Source: Scandinavium lactucae (GTDB taxonomy: Bacteria; Pseudomonadota; Gammaproteobacteria; Enterobacterales; Enterobacteriaceae). Taken from it: DNA of 64,000 nt. The notes below the pieces were generated by a model. It saw only the letters and a list, made by a program, of their open reading frames with translations, had not been told where the DNA came from and made no database searches. The stretch covers positions 235,996 to 299,995 of the forward strand of contig NZ_JAWXRD010000027.1 in assembly GCF_033843265.1 (NCBI RefSeq), written 5' to 3'. A program made the position numbers and the translations under genes. Below are positions 24,886 to 32,759 of this stretch, piece after piece. How positions within the stretch are numbered: the first letter of the stretch is position 1; every line of letters starts with the position of its first letter.

Positions 24886-24914
24886 ATATTAGCGATGCGC
24901 CCTCGCCTTGTCAA
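24886..24914 (-). promoter_or_regulatory. Promoter of the third tRNA-Asn
   Basis: Minus strand TTGACA (24909-24914), 17-base spacer, TAATAT (24886-24891), GCGCC discriminator. Confidence 0.8.
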
Positions 24915-24971
24915 AGGCTGTTTTTCACATTTTAAATCGTTTGCCGATTTCTTCTCCAGGCTGAGTAAAAA

Positions 24972-26360
24972 TTACTCCCAGGCCCGTTCCGCTTTCGCCG
25001 CATCGAACTGCGGCGGCGGCTTGCGAAAGCGTCCTGTCAGCCAGGTGAGATACAACACACCGACCGCAGCCCACACCAGACCCAGCGTCAACGAGGTGAC
25101 TTCCAGATTGACCCACAGCACCGCGACGGTCGCCGCACCAATCAGTGGCAGGATCAGATAATGAACTTTATCCTTCCAGGTTTTGTTGCGCCCCTCGCGA
25201 CGCCAGAAGTGGTTGAACACCGACAGATTGACGAAGGTAAACGCCACCAGCGCACCAAAGTTAATCAACGCCGTGGCGGTCACCAGGTCAAAGAATATCG
25301 CCGACAGCGCAACGATGCCCACCATCAGCACATTCAGCGCCGGGGTACGCCATTTCGGATGCACGTAGCCGAAATATTTCTCCGGGAATACGTTGTCCCG
25401 GCCCATCACATACAACAGACGTGAGACGCTGGCATGTGACGCCAGGCCAGACGCCAGGGTGTTCACAAAAGTGGTGCACAGGAAAACCGACTGGAACAGT
25501 TTGCCCCCGACGTATAGCGCGATTTCCGGCAGCGCGGCGTCCGGGTTCTTAAAGCGGCTGGTATCCGGGAAGAACAGCTGCATAAAGAATGACGCCGCGA
25601 TAAAGATGACCCCGCCGTACACCGCCGTCAGGAAAATCGCTTTCGGGATGGTTTTCGCCGCATCCGGGGTTTCTTCCGACAGCGTGGTCACAGCATCAAA
25701 GCCGAGAAACGAGAAGCACACTATCGTCGCCCCGGTAATGATCGGTACCAGATGCGCGTTCTGGCTAATAAACGGCTGGAGCGACCAGACTGTGCCAACG
25801 CCCTCGCCTTTACGTAAACCTTCCACCACCAGGATGATGAACACCACCATAATGCAAATCTGCACCAGCACGAACAACGTGTTGAAGTTAGCGACCAGAT
25901 TCACGCTTTTGAGGTTGGCGGCGGTGAGGATCGCCACAAAGCCGACCACCCAAATCCATGGCGCGACGCCAGGAAACAGCGCGGACAGATAGATTTTCGC
26001 CAGCAGGACGTTAATCATCGGCAAGAACAGATAATCCAGTAACGATGACCAGCCGACCATAAACCCGACGTGTGGGTTGATCGCTTTTTGCGCGTAGGTG
26101 TAGGCGGACCCCGCCTGAGGAAACTGGCGCACCAGTTTGCCGTAGCTAATGGCGGTGAACAGCACGCCTGCCAGCGCCAACAGATAGGACGCAGGAACGT
26201 GGCCGCTACTGATACCGGACACAATCCCGAAGGTGTCAAACACCGTCATTGGCGTGAGATAGGCCAGACCCATCATCACCACCTGCCAGAGTTTTAAAGA
26301 TTTGCGCAGCTGCGGTTTACCCGCCTGCGGCTGGAGTTCGAGAGAGGAGTTAGTCGCCAT
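24972..26360 (-). CDS. puuP: Putrescine importer PuuP
   Basis: APC-superfamily proton/putrescine symporter with twelve membrane helices that feeds the Puu degradation pathway. The 462 residues match E. coli PuuP (461) across the length, from LRKSLKLWQVVMMGLAYLTP to the C-terminal helices; the termini differ. It is clearly related to PlaP at 45868 but closer to PuuP, and it lies beside puuA. Its start is overlapped by a small upstream frame and the G-run ribosome-binding site (GGGGGG, 7 bases before the ATG) lies in a potential hairpin. Confidence 0.95.
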   Translation of the reverse strand: MATNSSLELQPQAGKPQLRKSLKLWQVVMMGLAYLTPMTVFDTFGIVSGISSGHVPASYLLALAGVLFTAISYGKLVRQFPQAGSAYTYAQKAINPHVGFMVGWSSLLDYLFLPMINVLLAKIYLSALFPGVAPWIWVVGFVAILTAANLKSVNLVANFNTLFVLVQICIMVVFIILVVEGLRKGEGVGTVWSLQPFISQNAHLVPIITGATIVCFSFLGFDAVTTLSEETPDAAKTIPKAIFLTAVYGGVIFIAASFFMQLFFPDTSRFKNPDAALPEIALYVGGKLFQSVFLCTTFVNTLASGLASHASVSRLLYVMGRDNVFPEKYFGYVHPKWRTPALNVLMVGIVALSAIFFDLVTATALINFGALVAFTFVNLSVFNHFWRREGRNKTWKDKVHYLILPLIGAATVAVLWVNLEVTSLTLGLVWAAVGVLYLTWLTGRFRKPPPQFDAAKAERAWE

Positions 26361-26562
26361 GACGAAGCCCCCCCATGCGCGTCCAGGTTTGCGATGATGT
26401 CGTCGTTAGTGCAAACCTGCGTAGCCTGGGGGTGCGTCGTGGAGTCAAAGGAGTTAACGTCGGGTTATAACTGTTCGCCGGTCCGTCGTAGTCACTGCGG
26501 CAACGGCATTCACCTTCGCCGTGCGGGTATTTGAACATCTGCATCATCTCCATCCTCGTCAT
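26350..26562 (-). CDS. Possible leader peptide ORF upstream of puuP
   Basis: This 70-codon frame begins MTRMEMMQMFKYPHGEGECR and ends inside the first codons of puuP (stop overlaps by 11 bases). Several Met codons could start it; GGAG lies 9 bases before the third-last of the cluster (M9, at 26538). I recognise no family. The second half runs through an inverted repeat (AGGTTTGC 26385-26392 / GCAAACCT 26411-26418) and a C-run that can pair with the puuP ribosome-binding G-run. This suggests translation-coupled control. It may instead be chance. Confidence 0.35.
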   Translation of the reverse strand: MTRMEMMQMFKYPHGEGECRCRSDYDGPANSYNPTLTPLTPRRTPRLRRFALTTTSSQTWTRMGGLRHGD

Positions 26563-26697
26563 ACAATCTGTCGTTTAACTGAAGACCCGTTGCCGCCAGC
26601 GCTCCATTACGCGACTCCGGGAAATGGCAGGTTGCCCTGCAAAACGTCCGGCCTGACTCCGCTCAGACCGTATGATGCTGCTTATTTTTTCTTTACT

Positions 26698-26724
26698 GCC
26701 CGGTGGCGCGATGCTTACCGGGCC
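26698..26724. repeat. REP element between puuP and puuA
   Basis: Single imperfect palindrome GCCCGGTGGCGCGATGCTTACCGGGCC (core GCCCGGTGGCG / CTTACCGGGCC), same family as the elements at 23560 and 32647, just after the puuA stop. Confidence 0.85.
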
Positions 26725-26742
26725 CAGGCGATCGTCGTCCGG

Positions 26743-28161
26743 TCAGGCGTTTTTCAGCATCCACTCAATTTCAGTTTCTGTGATCAGACGCTCAAACTGA
26801 ATCAACTCGTCGTTCTTACAGGCGTGGAATACATGGCTGAAGCGTTCCCCCATCAATTCACGCAGACTGTCGTTTTGTGCGAACTCCCACAGCGCATCGC
26901 TCTGGCGGATAGGGAATGGCAATCCCTCCTGTTCCAGACCGTTGCCTTCCACTTCTTCCTGTAACGGCAGGTCGTTATCCAGGCCGTGCAAAATGCCCGC
27001 GAGGATTGACGCCATTACCAGATAAGGGTTGGCATCGGCACCCGCCACGCGGTACTCAACACGGTGATTGTCACGATCGCCGCACGGAATGCGCAGCGCA
27101 ACGGTACGGTTGTTGTGTCCCCATGACGCCTGGGTCGGCACATACATCCCTGGCTGGAAACGACGGTAGGAGTTAACGTTCGGCGCTAACAGTGCCATAG
27201 ACGCAGGCATCAGATCTATCATTCCTGCCAGTGAACGCTTAAGGATGCTCGAATCTTCGCCATCCACATCGGCCAGCACGTTCTCGCCTTTGCTATTCAG
27301 CATACTGATATGAATGTGCATCCCGCTGCCCGCGTATTCCTCATACGGCTTGGCCATAAAGGTGGCGTGCATTTTGTGTTTCTCCGCCACGGTACGCACC
27401 AGTCGTTTTAGCGCCAGCGCATCGTCACAGGCATCCAGCACATTATCGGTATGGTGAAGGTTGATTTCGAACTGGCCCGGCGACGCTTCCGCCACCGCAC
27501 CATCGGCCGGGATAAGCTGTAAACGCGCCAGATCGTCGATATCGGTCAGGACATCCGCGAAGTGGTTGAGGTTATCAACGGAGTAAACCTGGCTCTGGGT
27601 GTTACGGTCATCGGTGCCCGGCGCGCACGGTGGCTGTAGGTAACCTTCATTATCGCGCTGACGGTCAAGTAAATAGAACTCCAGCTCTACCGCTACCACG
27701 GGAAACAGGCCGCGCTGGCGCAGCTGCTGCCAGAGTCGATTCAGCACGTTCCGTGGCTCAACGTCAAAGGGAGCGCCATCTTCATCCAGCATGGTCAGCA
27801 TCATCTGCCCGATAAACTCCGGGTCGGCCGCCGACGGAGTTAAGGTGCCCAGTACCGGAACACAGCTCCGGTCGGGTTCGCCCAGCTCCTGACCCAGTCC
27901 GGCTTCTTCCACGACATTACCGAGAATGTCCATCGCAAATACGGACGCCGGGAAATAGCAGCCTTTCTCAATCTTGCGCAGGCTCGACACCGGAATACGT
28001 TTGCCGCGGAAGCAACCGTTCAGGTCGGTCAGCAAGACATCAACATATTGGGTATTGGGGTAACGCTCGAGGAAGGTTTTGACTTCGCGTGCGAACGCGC
28101 TACTTCGTCTCTCTTCGGAATGCTGAACAAAATTCTCAACTTCTACGATATTGGTTTCCAT
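26743..28161 (-). CDS. puuA: Gamma-glutamylputrescine synthetase
   Basis: PuuA ligates glutamate to putrescine with ATP, the first step of the Puu pathway. It has the glutamine-synthetase fold: N-terminal beta-grasp (about 35-125) and the catalytic domain with VAVELEFYLLD (metal Glu), SPGQFEINLHHTDNVLDACD, GSGMHIHIS, RRFQPGMYVPTQASWGHNNRTVALRIP and VEYRVAGADANPYL. The 472 residues equal E. coli PuuA. It is transcribed divergently from puuD across a shared control region containing a PuuR-like site. Confidence 0.97.
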   Translation of the reverse strand: METNIVEVENFVQHSEERRSSAFAREVKTFLERYPNTQYVDVLLTDLNGCFRGKRIPVSSLRKIEKGCYFPASVFAMDILGNVVEEAGLGQELGEPDRSCVPVLGTLTPSAADPEFIGQMMLTMLDEDGAPFDVEPRNVLNRLWQQLRQRGLFPVVAVELEFYLLDRQRDNEGYLQPPCAPGTDDRNTQSQVYSVDNLNHFADVLTDIDDLARLQLIPADGAVAEASPGQFEINLHHTDNVLDACDDALALKRLVRTVAEKHKMHATFMAKPYEEYAGSGMHIHISMLNSKGENVLADVDGEDSSILKRSLAGMIDLMPASMALLAPNVNSYRRFQPGMYVPTQASWGHNNRTVALRIPCGDRDNHRVEYRVAGADANPYLVMASILAGILHGLDNDLPLQEEVEGNGLEQEGLPFPIRQSDALWEFAQNDSLRELMGERFSHVFHACKNDELIQFERLITETEIEWMLKNA

Positions 28162-28206
28162 GATTCACCACCGTTGCTTTGGATGCCGGTCGCTTGCTTT
28201 GACCGT

Positions 28207-28221
28207 TAAATATAATGTCCA
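28207..28221. promoter_or_regulatory. PuuR operator between puuA and puuD
   Basis: TAAATATAATGTCCA matches the E. coli PuuR 15-mer (AAAATATAATGAACA, from memory) at 12 positions and lies 46 bases from the puuA start. A weaker relative, AAAATATTGAACGG, lies at about 28304-28317 near puuD. PuuR repression is relieved by putrescine. Confidence 0.65.
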
Positions 28222-28373
28222 CTTATCGACAATGGCGCTAACCAAAATGTTTGTCAAATGTTAAATTGAGTTTGCAAAGAGGTTATCGCACTGCTAAATT
28301 GAGAAAATATTGAACGGAAATGAGCCATATGGAAGAGTTTGGCAATAATTTAGTCCAGAATGTGAGGTTGATC

Positions 28374-29138
28374 ATGGGCAATATATTTGACAAGCCAGTT
28401 ATCGGTGTCGTGATGTGCAGGAACAGGCTTAAGGGTCATCAGACCCAAACATTGCAAGAAAAGTACCTGAATGCCGTTTTACATGCCGGCGGTTTGCCGA
28501 TTGCCTTGCCACATGCGTTGGCAGAGCCGGAACTGCTGAATGCGCTGTTGCCAAGACTGGATGGGATCTTCCTGCCGGGCAGCCCCAGCAATGTGCAGCC
28601 GCACCTGTATGGTGAAAACGGCGATGAGCCTGACGCCGATCCCGGGCGTGATGAATTGAGCATGGCGCTGATTACCGCCGGGCTTGAAAGGCGCATCCCC
28701 ATTTTCGCCATCTGCCGGGGTTTGCAGGAACTTGTTGTCGCCACCGGCGGGACTCTGTATCGTCGCCTGTGCGATCAGCCTCAGTTCCTGGAACATCGTG
28801 AAGATCCGGAACTCCCGGTGGAGCAGCAGTACGCGCCATCACATGAAGTCCAGGTTCAACAGGGAGGATTGCTTTCGACATTAATACCGGGTTGCAACAC
28901 GTTTTGGGTTAACTCATTACACGGACAAGGCGCTAAATCGCTCGGCCCGTTACTGCGCGTGGAAGCCCGCTCGCAGGATGGCCTGGTGGAAGCCGCCAGC
29001 GTGCACGATCACCCGTTCGCGCTTGGCGTGCAGTGGCACCCAGAATGGAACAGTAGCGAATACGCCCTGTCGCGTTTGTTGCTTGAAGGTTTTATCACCG
29101 CTTGTCAGAACCACCTCGCTGAAAAACAGCGACTCTGA
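28374..29138 (+). CDS. puuD: Gamma-glutamyl-gamma-aminobutyrate hydrolase
   Basis: PuuD cleaves gamma-glutamyl-GABA to glutamate and GABA, the fourth pathway step. Class I glutamine-amidotransferase-like fold with nucleophile Cys in FAICRGLQELVVATGG and the His/Glu pair in GVQWHPEWNSSE. Start at 28374 (MGNIFDKPVIGVVMCRNR) gives 254 residues, equal to E. coli. The frame from 28320 adds 18 residues over the promoter region and is rejected. puuR follows after 25 bases. Confidence 0.96.
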   Translation: MGNIFDKPVIGVVMCRNRLKGHQTQTLQEKYLNAVLHAGGLPIALPHALAEPELLNALLPRLDGIFLPGSPSNVQPHLYGENGDEPDADPGRDELSMALITAGLERRIPIFAICRGLQELVVATGGTLYRRLCDQPQFLEHREDPELPVEQQYAPSHEVQVQQGGLLSTLIPGCNTFWVNSLHGQGAKSLGPLLRVEARSQDGLVEAASVHDHPFALGVQWHPEWNSSEYALSRLLLEGFITACQNHLAEKQRL

Positions 29139-29163
29139 CCCCTACAGTTAAGGAAATGCCAAT

Positions 29164-29721
29164 ATGAGCGATGACGGCCTGGCGCCGGGTAAACGTTTGT
29201 CAGCGATCCGCCAGCAGTTGGGTCTCTCTCAACGTCGTGCCGCCGAACTGTCTGGATTAACGCATAGCGCCATCAGCACCATAGAACAGGACAAAGTCAG
29301 TCCTGCCATCAGTACGCTGCAAAAGCTGCTGAAAGTTTATGGGCTGTCGCTCTCCGAGTTCTTTGCGGAACCGGAAAAACCTGATGAGCCGCAGGTGGTT
29401 ATCAATCAGGACGACCTGATTGAGATCGGCAGTCAGGGTGTTTCAATGAAGTTGGTTCATAACGGAAATCCGAACCGAACACTGGCGATGATCTTCGAGA
29501 CCTACCAACCCGGCACAACCACCGGGGAGAGGATTAAACATCAGGGTGAGGAAATCGGCACGATACTGGAAGGTGAAGTCATACTGACCATCAACGGCCA
29601 GGATTATCACCTCGTTGCAGGGCAAAGTTATGCCATAAACACCGGCATACCACACAGCTTCAGCAACACCTCGGCAGGCATCTGCCGCATCATCAGTGCC
29701 CATACCCCCACCACGTTCTGA
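29164..29721 (+). CDS. puuR: Repressor of the putrescine utilisation genes PuuR
   Basis: PuuR is an XRE-cupin repressor that binds putrescine. The 185 residues equal E. coli PuuR. N-terminal XRE helix-turn-helix (about 12-65, LSQRRAAELSGLTHSAISTIEQDK) and C-terminal cupin_2 domain (about 110-180, GEEIGTILEGEVILTINGQDYHLVAGQSYAINTGIPHSF). It sits inside the cluster it controls, preceded by AAGGAA. Confidence 0.97.
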   Translation: MSDDGLAPGKRLSAIRQQLGLSQRRAAELSGLTHSAISTIEQDKVSPAISTLQKLLKVYGLSLSEFFAEPEKPDEPQVVINQDDLIEIGSQGVSMKLVHNGNPNRTLAMIFETYQPGTTTGERIKHQGEEIGTILEGEVILTINGQDYHLVAGQSYAINTGIPHSFSNTSAGICRIISAHTPTTF

Positions 29722-29738
29722 TTATCCAGGGTTAAACC

Positions 29739-29763
29739 CGGCCTGAGTTTCTCAGGCCATTTT
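29739..29763 (+). terminator. Hairpin after puuR
   Basis: GGCCTGAG-TTT-CTCAGGCC stem followed by ATTTTAAAA. Weak T-run; probably attenuates read-through into puuC, which has a 150-base leader of its own. Confidence 0.55.
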
Positions 29764-29872
29764 AAAACACCGCCTTTTTTACAGGATTTATTTCCTGGGG
29801 CGTTTTGCAGCCCGATTTTGCCGTTAGCAGCAGAGAGAGACCGTTTAACGAATTGAATTTAAAGGAGTCAGC

Positions 29873-31360
29873 ATGGACTTTCAGCATCTGAATTACTGGC
29901 AGGAAAAAGCGAAAAATGTCTCGCCTGAAACCCGGTTATTTATTAACGGCGAATATTGCCAGGCGCAGGATAACAGCACCTTTGAAATTGTTGACCCGGC
30001 CGGACAGCGCCCGCTGGCGCAGGTGGCTCGCGGTAAAAAAGCCGATGTGGACCTCGCCGTACGCGGTGCTCGCCAAGTATTCGAACGCGGTGACTGGTCA
30101 CAAGCATCGCCTGCGAAACGCAAAGCGGTGTTGACCAAGCTGGCGGATTTAATGGAACAGCATCACGAGGAGCTGGCGCTGCTGGAGACACTCGATACCG
30201 GCAAACCTATCCGCCATAGCCTGCGTGATGATATTCCCGGCGCGGCCCGCGCTATTCGCTGGTATGCCGAAGCGATTGATAAGGTGTATGGCGAAGTCGC
30301 CACCACCGGCGTTAACGACCTGGCGCTGATTGTCCGGGAACCGATTGGCGTGGTAGCCGCCGTGGTGCCGTGGAACTTCCCGCTGCTGCTGGCGTGCTGG
30401 AAGCTCGGCCCGGCCCTCGCTGCGGGCAATAGCGTTGTCCTCAAGCCCTCCGAAAAATCCCCGTTAACCGCCCTCCGTCTGGCCCAGCTTGCGAAAGATG
30501 CCGGGCTTCCGGACGGCGTGTTTAACGTCATCAGCGGTTTTGGACATGAAGCGGGTCAGGCGCTGTCGCAGCATCCTGACGTGGACGTGATTACCTTCAC
30601 CGGTTCAACCCGCACCGGCAAACAGCTGCTGAAAGACGCGGGCGACAGCAACATGAAACGCGTGTGGCTGGAAGCCGGCGGTAAGAGCGCCAACATCGTG
30701 TTCGCCGACTGTGCCAGTCTCGAGAAAGCCGCTGCCACCACCGCCGCCGGTATTTTCTACAACCAGGGCCAAGTGTGTATCGCCGGAACCCGTCTGCTGC
30801 TGGAAGAGAGCATCGCAGACACCTTTATTGAACTGCTGAAAGAACAGGCCAAAAACTGGCTGCCGGGCAACCCGCTCGATCCGAAAACCACGATGGGCAC
30901 GCTAATTGATAACGCCCATGCGGACACGGTGCACAGTTTTATTCGCGATGGTGAAACCCAGGGCACGCTGGCACTGGATGGCCGCGATGGCAACCATCCG
31001 GCAGCCATCGGCCCGACCATTTTTGTCGATACCGACCCAAATGCCCGCGTGGGCCGGGATGAAATCTTCGGCCCGGTGCTGGTCGTCACCCGCTTTAAAA
31101 ACGAAGCGCAGGCGCTGGAGCTGGCCAACGATAGCGAGTATGGCCTCGGGGCCGCCGTGTGGACTAACGATCTGTCACGTGCGCACCGGATGAGCCGCCG
31201 CCTGAAAGCCGGGTCCGTGTTCGTTAACAACTATAACGATGGCGACATGACCGTGCCGTTTGGCGGGTATAAACAGAGCGGCAATGGACGCGATAAGTCC
31301 CTGCACGCCCTGGAAAAATTTAGTGAACTGAAAACTATCTGGATTGCCCTGGAGCCTTAA
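29873..31360 (+). CDS. puuC: Gamma-glutamyl-gamma-aminobutyraldehyde dehydrogenase
   Basis: PuuC oxidises the aldehyde made by PuuB to gamma-glutamyl-GABA with NAD(P)+. Aldehyde-dehydrogenase superfamily, 495 residues as in E. coli. Visible motifs: PWNFPLLLACWKLGPALAAGN, TFTGSTRTGK (cofactor loop), LEAGGKSANIVFADC (general-base Glu) and FYNQGQVCIAGTRLLLEE (catalytic Cys). AAAGGAG precedes the ATG; puuB follows after two bases. Confidence 0.97.
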   Translation: MDFQHLNYWQEKAKNVSPETRLFINGEYCQAQDNSTFEIVDPAGQRPLAQVARGKKADVDLAVRGARQVFERGDWSQASPAKRKAVLTKLADLMEQHHEELALLETLDTGKPIRHSLRDDIPGAARAIRWYAEAIDKVYGEVATTGVNDLALIVREPIGVVAAVVPWNFPLLLACWKLGPALAAGNSVVLKPSEKSPLTALRLAQLAKDAGLPDGVFNVISGFGHEAGQALSQHPDVDVITFTGSTRTGKQLLKDAGDSNMKRVWLEAGGKSANIVFADCASLEKAAATTAAGIFYNQGQVCIAGTRLLLEESIADTFIELLKEQAKNWLPGNPLDPKTTMGTLIDNAHADTVHSFIRDGETQGTLALDGRDGNHPAAIGPTIFVDTDPNARVGRDEIFGPVLVVTRFKNEAQALELANDSEYGLGAAVWTNDLSRAHRMSRRLKAGSVFVNNYNDGDMTVPFGGYKQSGNGRDKSLHALEKFSELKTIWIALEP

Positions 31361-31362
31361 TC

Positions 31363-32643
31363 ATGACTGAACATACCACCAGCTATTACGCCGCAAGTGC
31401 CAATCAGTATGAACCGTTTCCGACGCTGACCGAATCCGTCACCTGTGACGTGTGTATCGTTGGCGGCGGCTACACCGGGCTTTCTTCGGCGCTGCATCTT
31501 TCGGAAATGGGTTATGACGTGGTGCTGCTCGAGTCCGCCCGAATTGGTTTTGGGGCCAGTGGCCGTAACGGCGGTCAGTTGGTGAACTCCTACAGCCGCG
31601 ACATCGACGTGATTGAACGCACCTACGGCCCGGACGCAGCCAAAATGCTCGGCAGCATGATGTTTGAAGGCGGGAATATTATTCGCGAGCGCATCAAGCG
31701 TTATCAGATTGACTGCGATTATCGTCCGGGCGGCCTGTTCGTGGCGATGAACCACAAACAGCTGGAAACGCTGGAAGAGCAGAAATCCAACTGGGAACGC
31801 TACGGCAATACCCAGCTTGAACTGCTTGATGCCAGCGAACTGAAGCGCGAAGTGAACAGCGATCGCTACGTCGGTGCCCTGCTCGATCACAGCGGCGGCC
31901 ACATTCATCCGCTGAATCTGGCGATCGGTGAGGCCAATGCGATTCGCCTGAACGGCGGACGCGTGTATGAGCAGTCGCCGGTGACCAAGATTCAGCATTC
32001 CAGCCCGGCGGTGGTCAGCACCGCGAAAGGCCAGGTTACGGCGCGGTATGTGATTGTGGCGGGTAACGCCTATCTCGGCGATAAGCTGGAGCCAGAACTG
32101 GCGAAACGCAGCATGCCATGCGGGACGCAGGTGTTAACCACTGAACCGTTGGGCGAAGATGTCGCCCGCTCGCTGATCCCGAAAAATTACTGCGTGGAAG
32201 ATTGTAACTATCTGCTGGATTATTACCGTCTGACCGGCGATAACCGCCTGCTGTACGGCGGCGGTGTGGTGTACGGTGCGCGCGACCCGGCGGACATTGA
32301 GCGTCTGGTGATGCCTAACCTGCTGAAAACCTTCCCGCAGTTGAACGGCGTGAAGATTGATTACAGCTGGACCGGCAACTTCCTGCTGACGCTGTCCCGT
32401 ATGCCGCAGTTTGGCCGTCTGGATAACAACATTTACTACATGCAGGGCTATAGCGGCCACGGTGTGACCTGTACCCATTTAGCGGGTCGTCTGATTTCCG
32501 AACTGCTGCGCGGGGATGCCGAACGCTTCGATGCCTTTGCCAATCTGCCGCACTACCCGTTCCCGGGTGGCCGCACGCTGCGCATTCCGTTTACCGCCAT
32601 GGGGGCGGCGTATTACAGTCTTCGCGATCGCCTTGGGGTATGA
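31363..32643 (+). CDS. puuB: Gamma-glutamylputrescine oxidoreductase
   Basis: PuuB is a DAO-family FAD flavoenzyme that oxidises gamma-glutamylputrescine to the aldehyde with release of ammonia and peroxide. The 426 residues equal E. coli. The N-terminal dinucleotide-binding motif is CDVCIVGGGYTGLSSALHLSEMG (about 28-50), with a flavin-contacting GFGASGRNGGQLVN segment following. It starts two bases after puuC, so coupling is likely. In E. coli puuE follows; here the gene is followed by REP DNA and yeeO. Confidence 0.97.
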   Translation: MTEHTTSYYAASANQYEPFPTLTESVTCDVCIVGGGYTGLSSALHLSEMGYDVVLLESARIGFGASGRNGGQLVNSYSRDIDVIERTYGPDAAKMLGSMMFEGGNIIRERIKRYQIDCDYRPGGLFVAMNHKQLETLEEQKSNWERYGNTQLELLDASELKREVNSDRYVGALLDHSGGHIHPLNLAIGEANAIRLNGGRVYEQSPVTKIQHSSPAVVSTAKGQVTARYVIVAGNAYLGDKLEPELAKRSMPCGTQVLTTEPLGEDVARSLIPKNYCVEDCNYLLDYYRLTGDNRLLYGGGVVYGARDPADIERLVMPNLLKTFPQLNGVKIDYSWTGNFLLTLSRMPQFGRLDNNIYYMQGYSGHGVTCTHLAGRLISELLRGDAERFDAFANLPHYPFPGGRTLRIPFTAMGAAYYSLRDRLGV

Positions 32644-32646
32644 TTT

Positions 32647-32712
32647 CCCGGTGGCGCGATGCTTACCGGGACTGCCGATCGCGTAGACCCGGTAAGCTTG
32701 CGCCGCCGGGCG
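32647..32712. repeat. Pair of REP elements after puuB
   Basis: Inverted pair: CCCGGTGGCGCGATGCTTAC... and ACCCGGTAAGCTTGCGCCGC..., starting four bases after the puuB stop. Same family as at 23560 and 26698. The puu cluster is thus edged or punctuated by REP DNA. Confidence 0.85.
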
Positions 32713-32759
32713 TTTTGGCCATTTACCCGACGCACAGCGGTGATCCCCTGTGCGTTTTT

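Noticed and set aside
32644..32759. Search for puuE downstream of puuB
   Set aside because: Only 116 bases with a REP pair separate puuB from yeeO; no aminotransferase fragment can be read in any frame.
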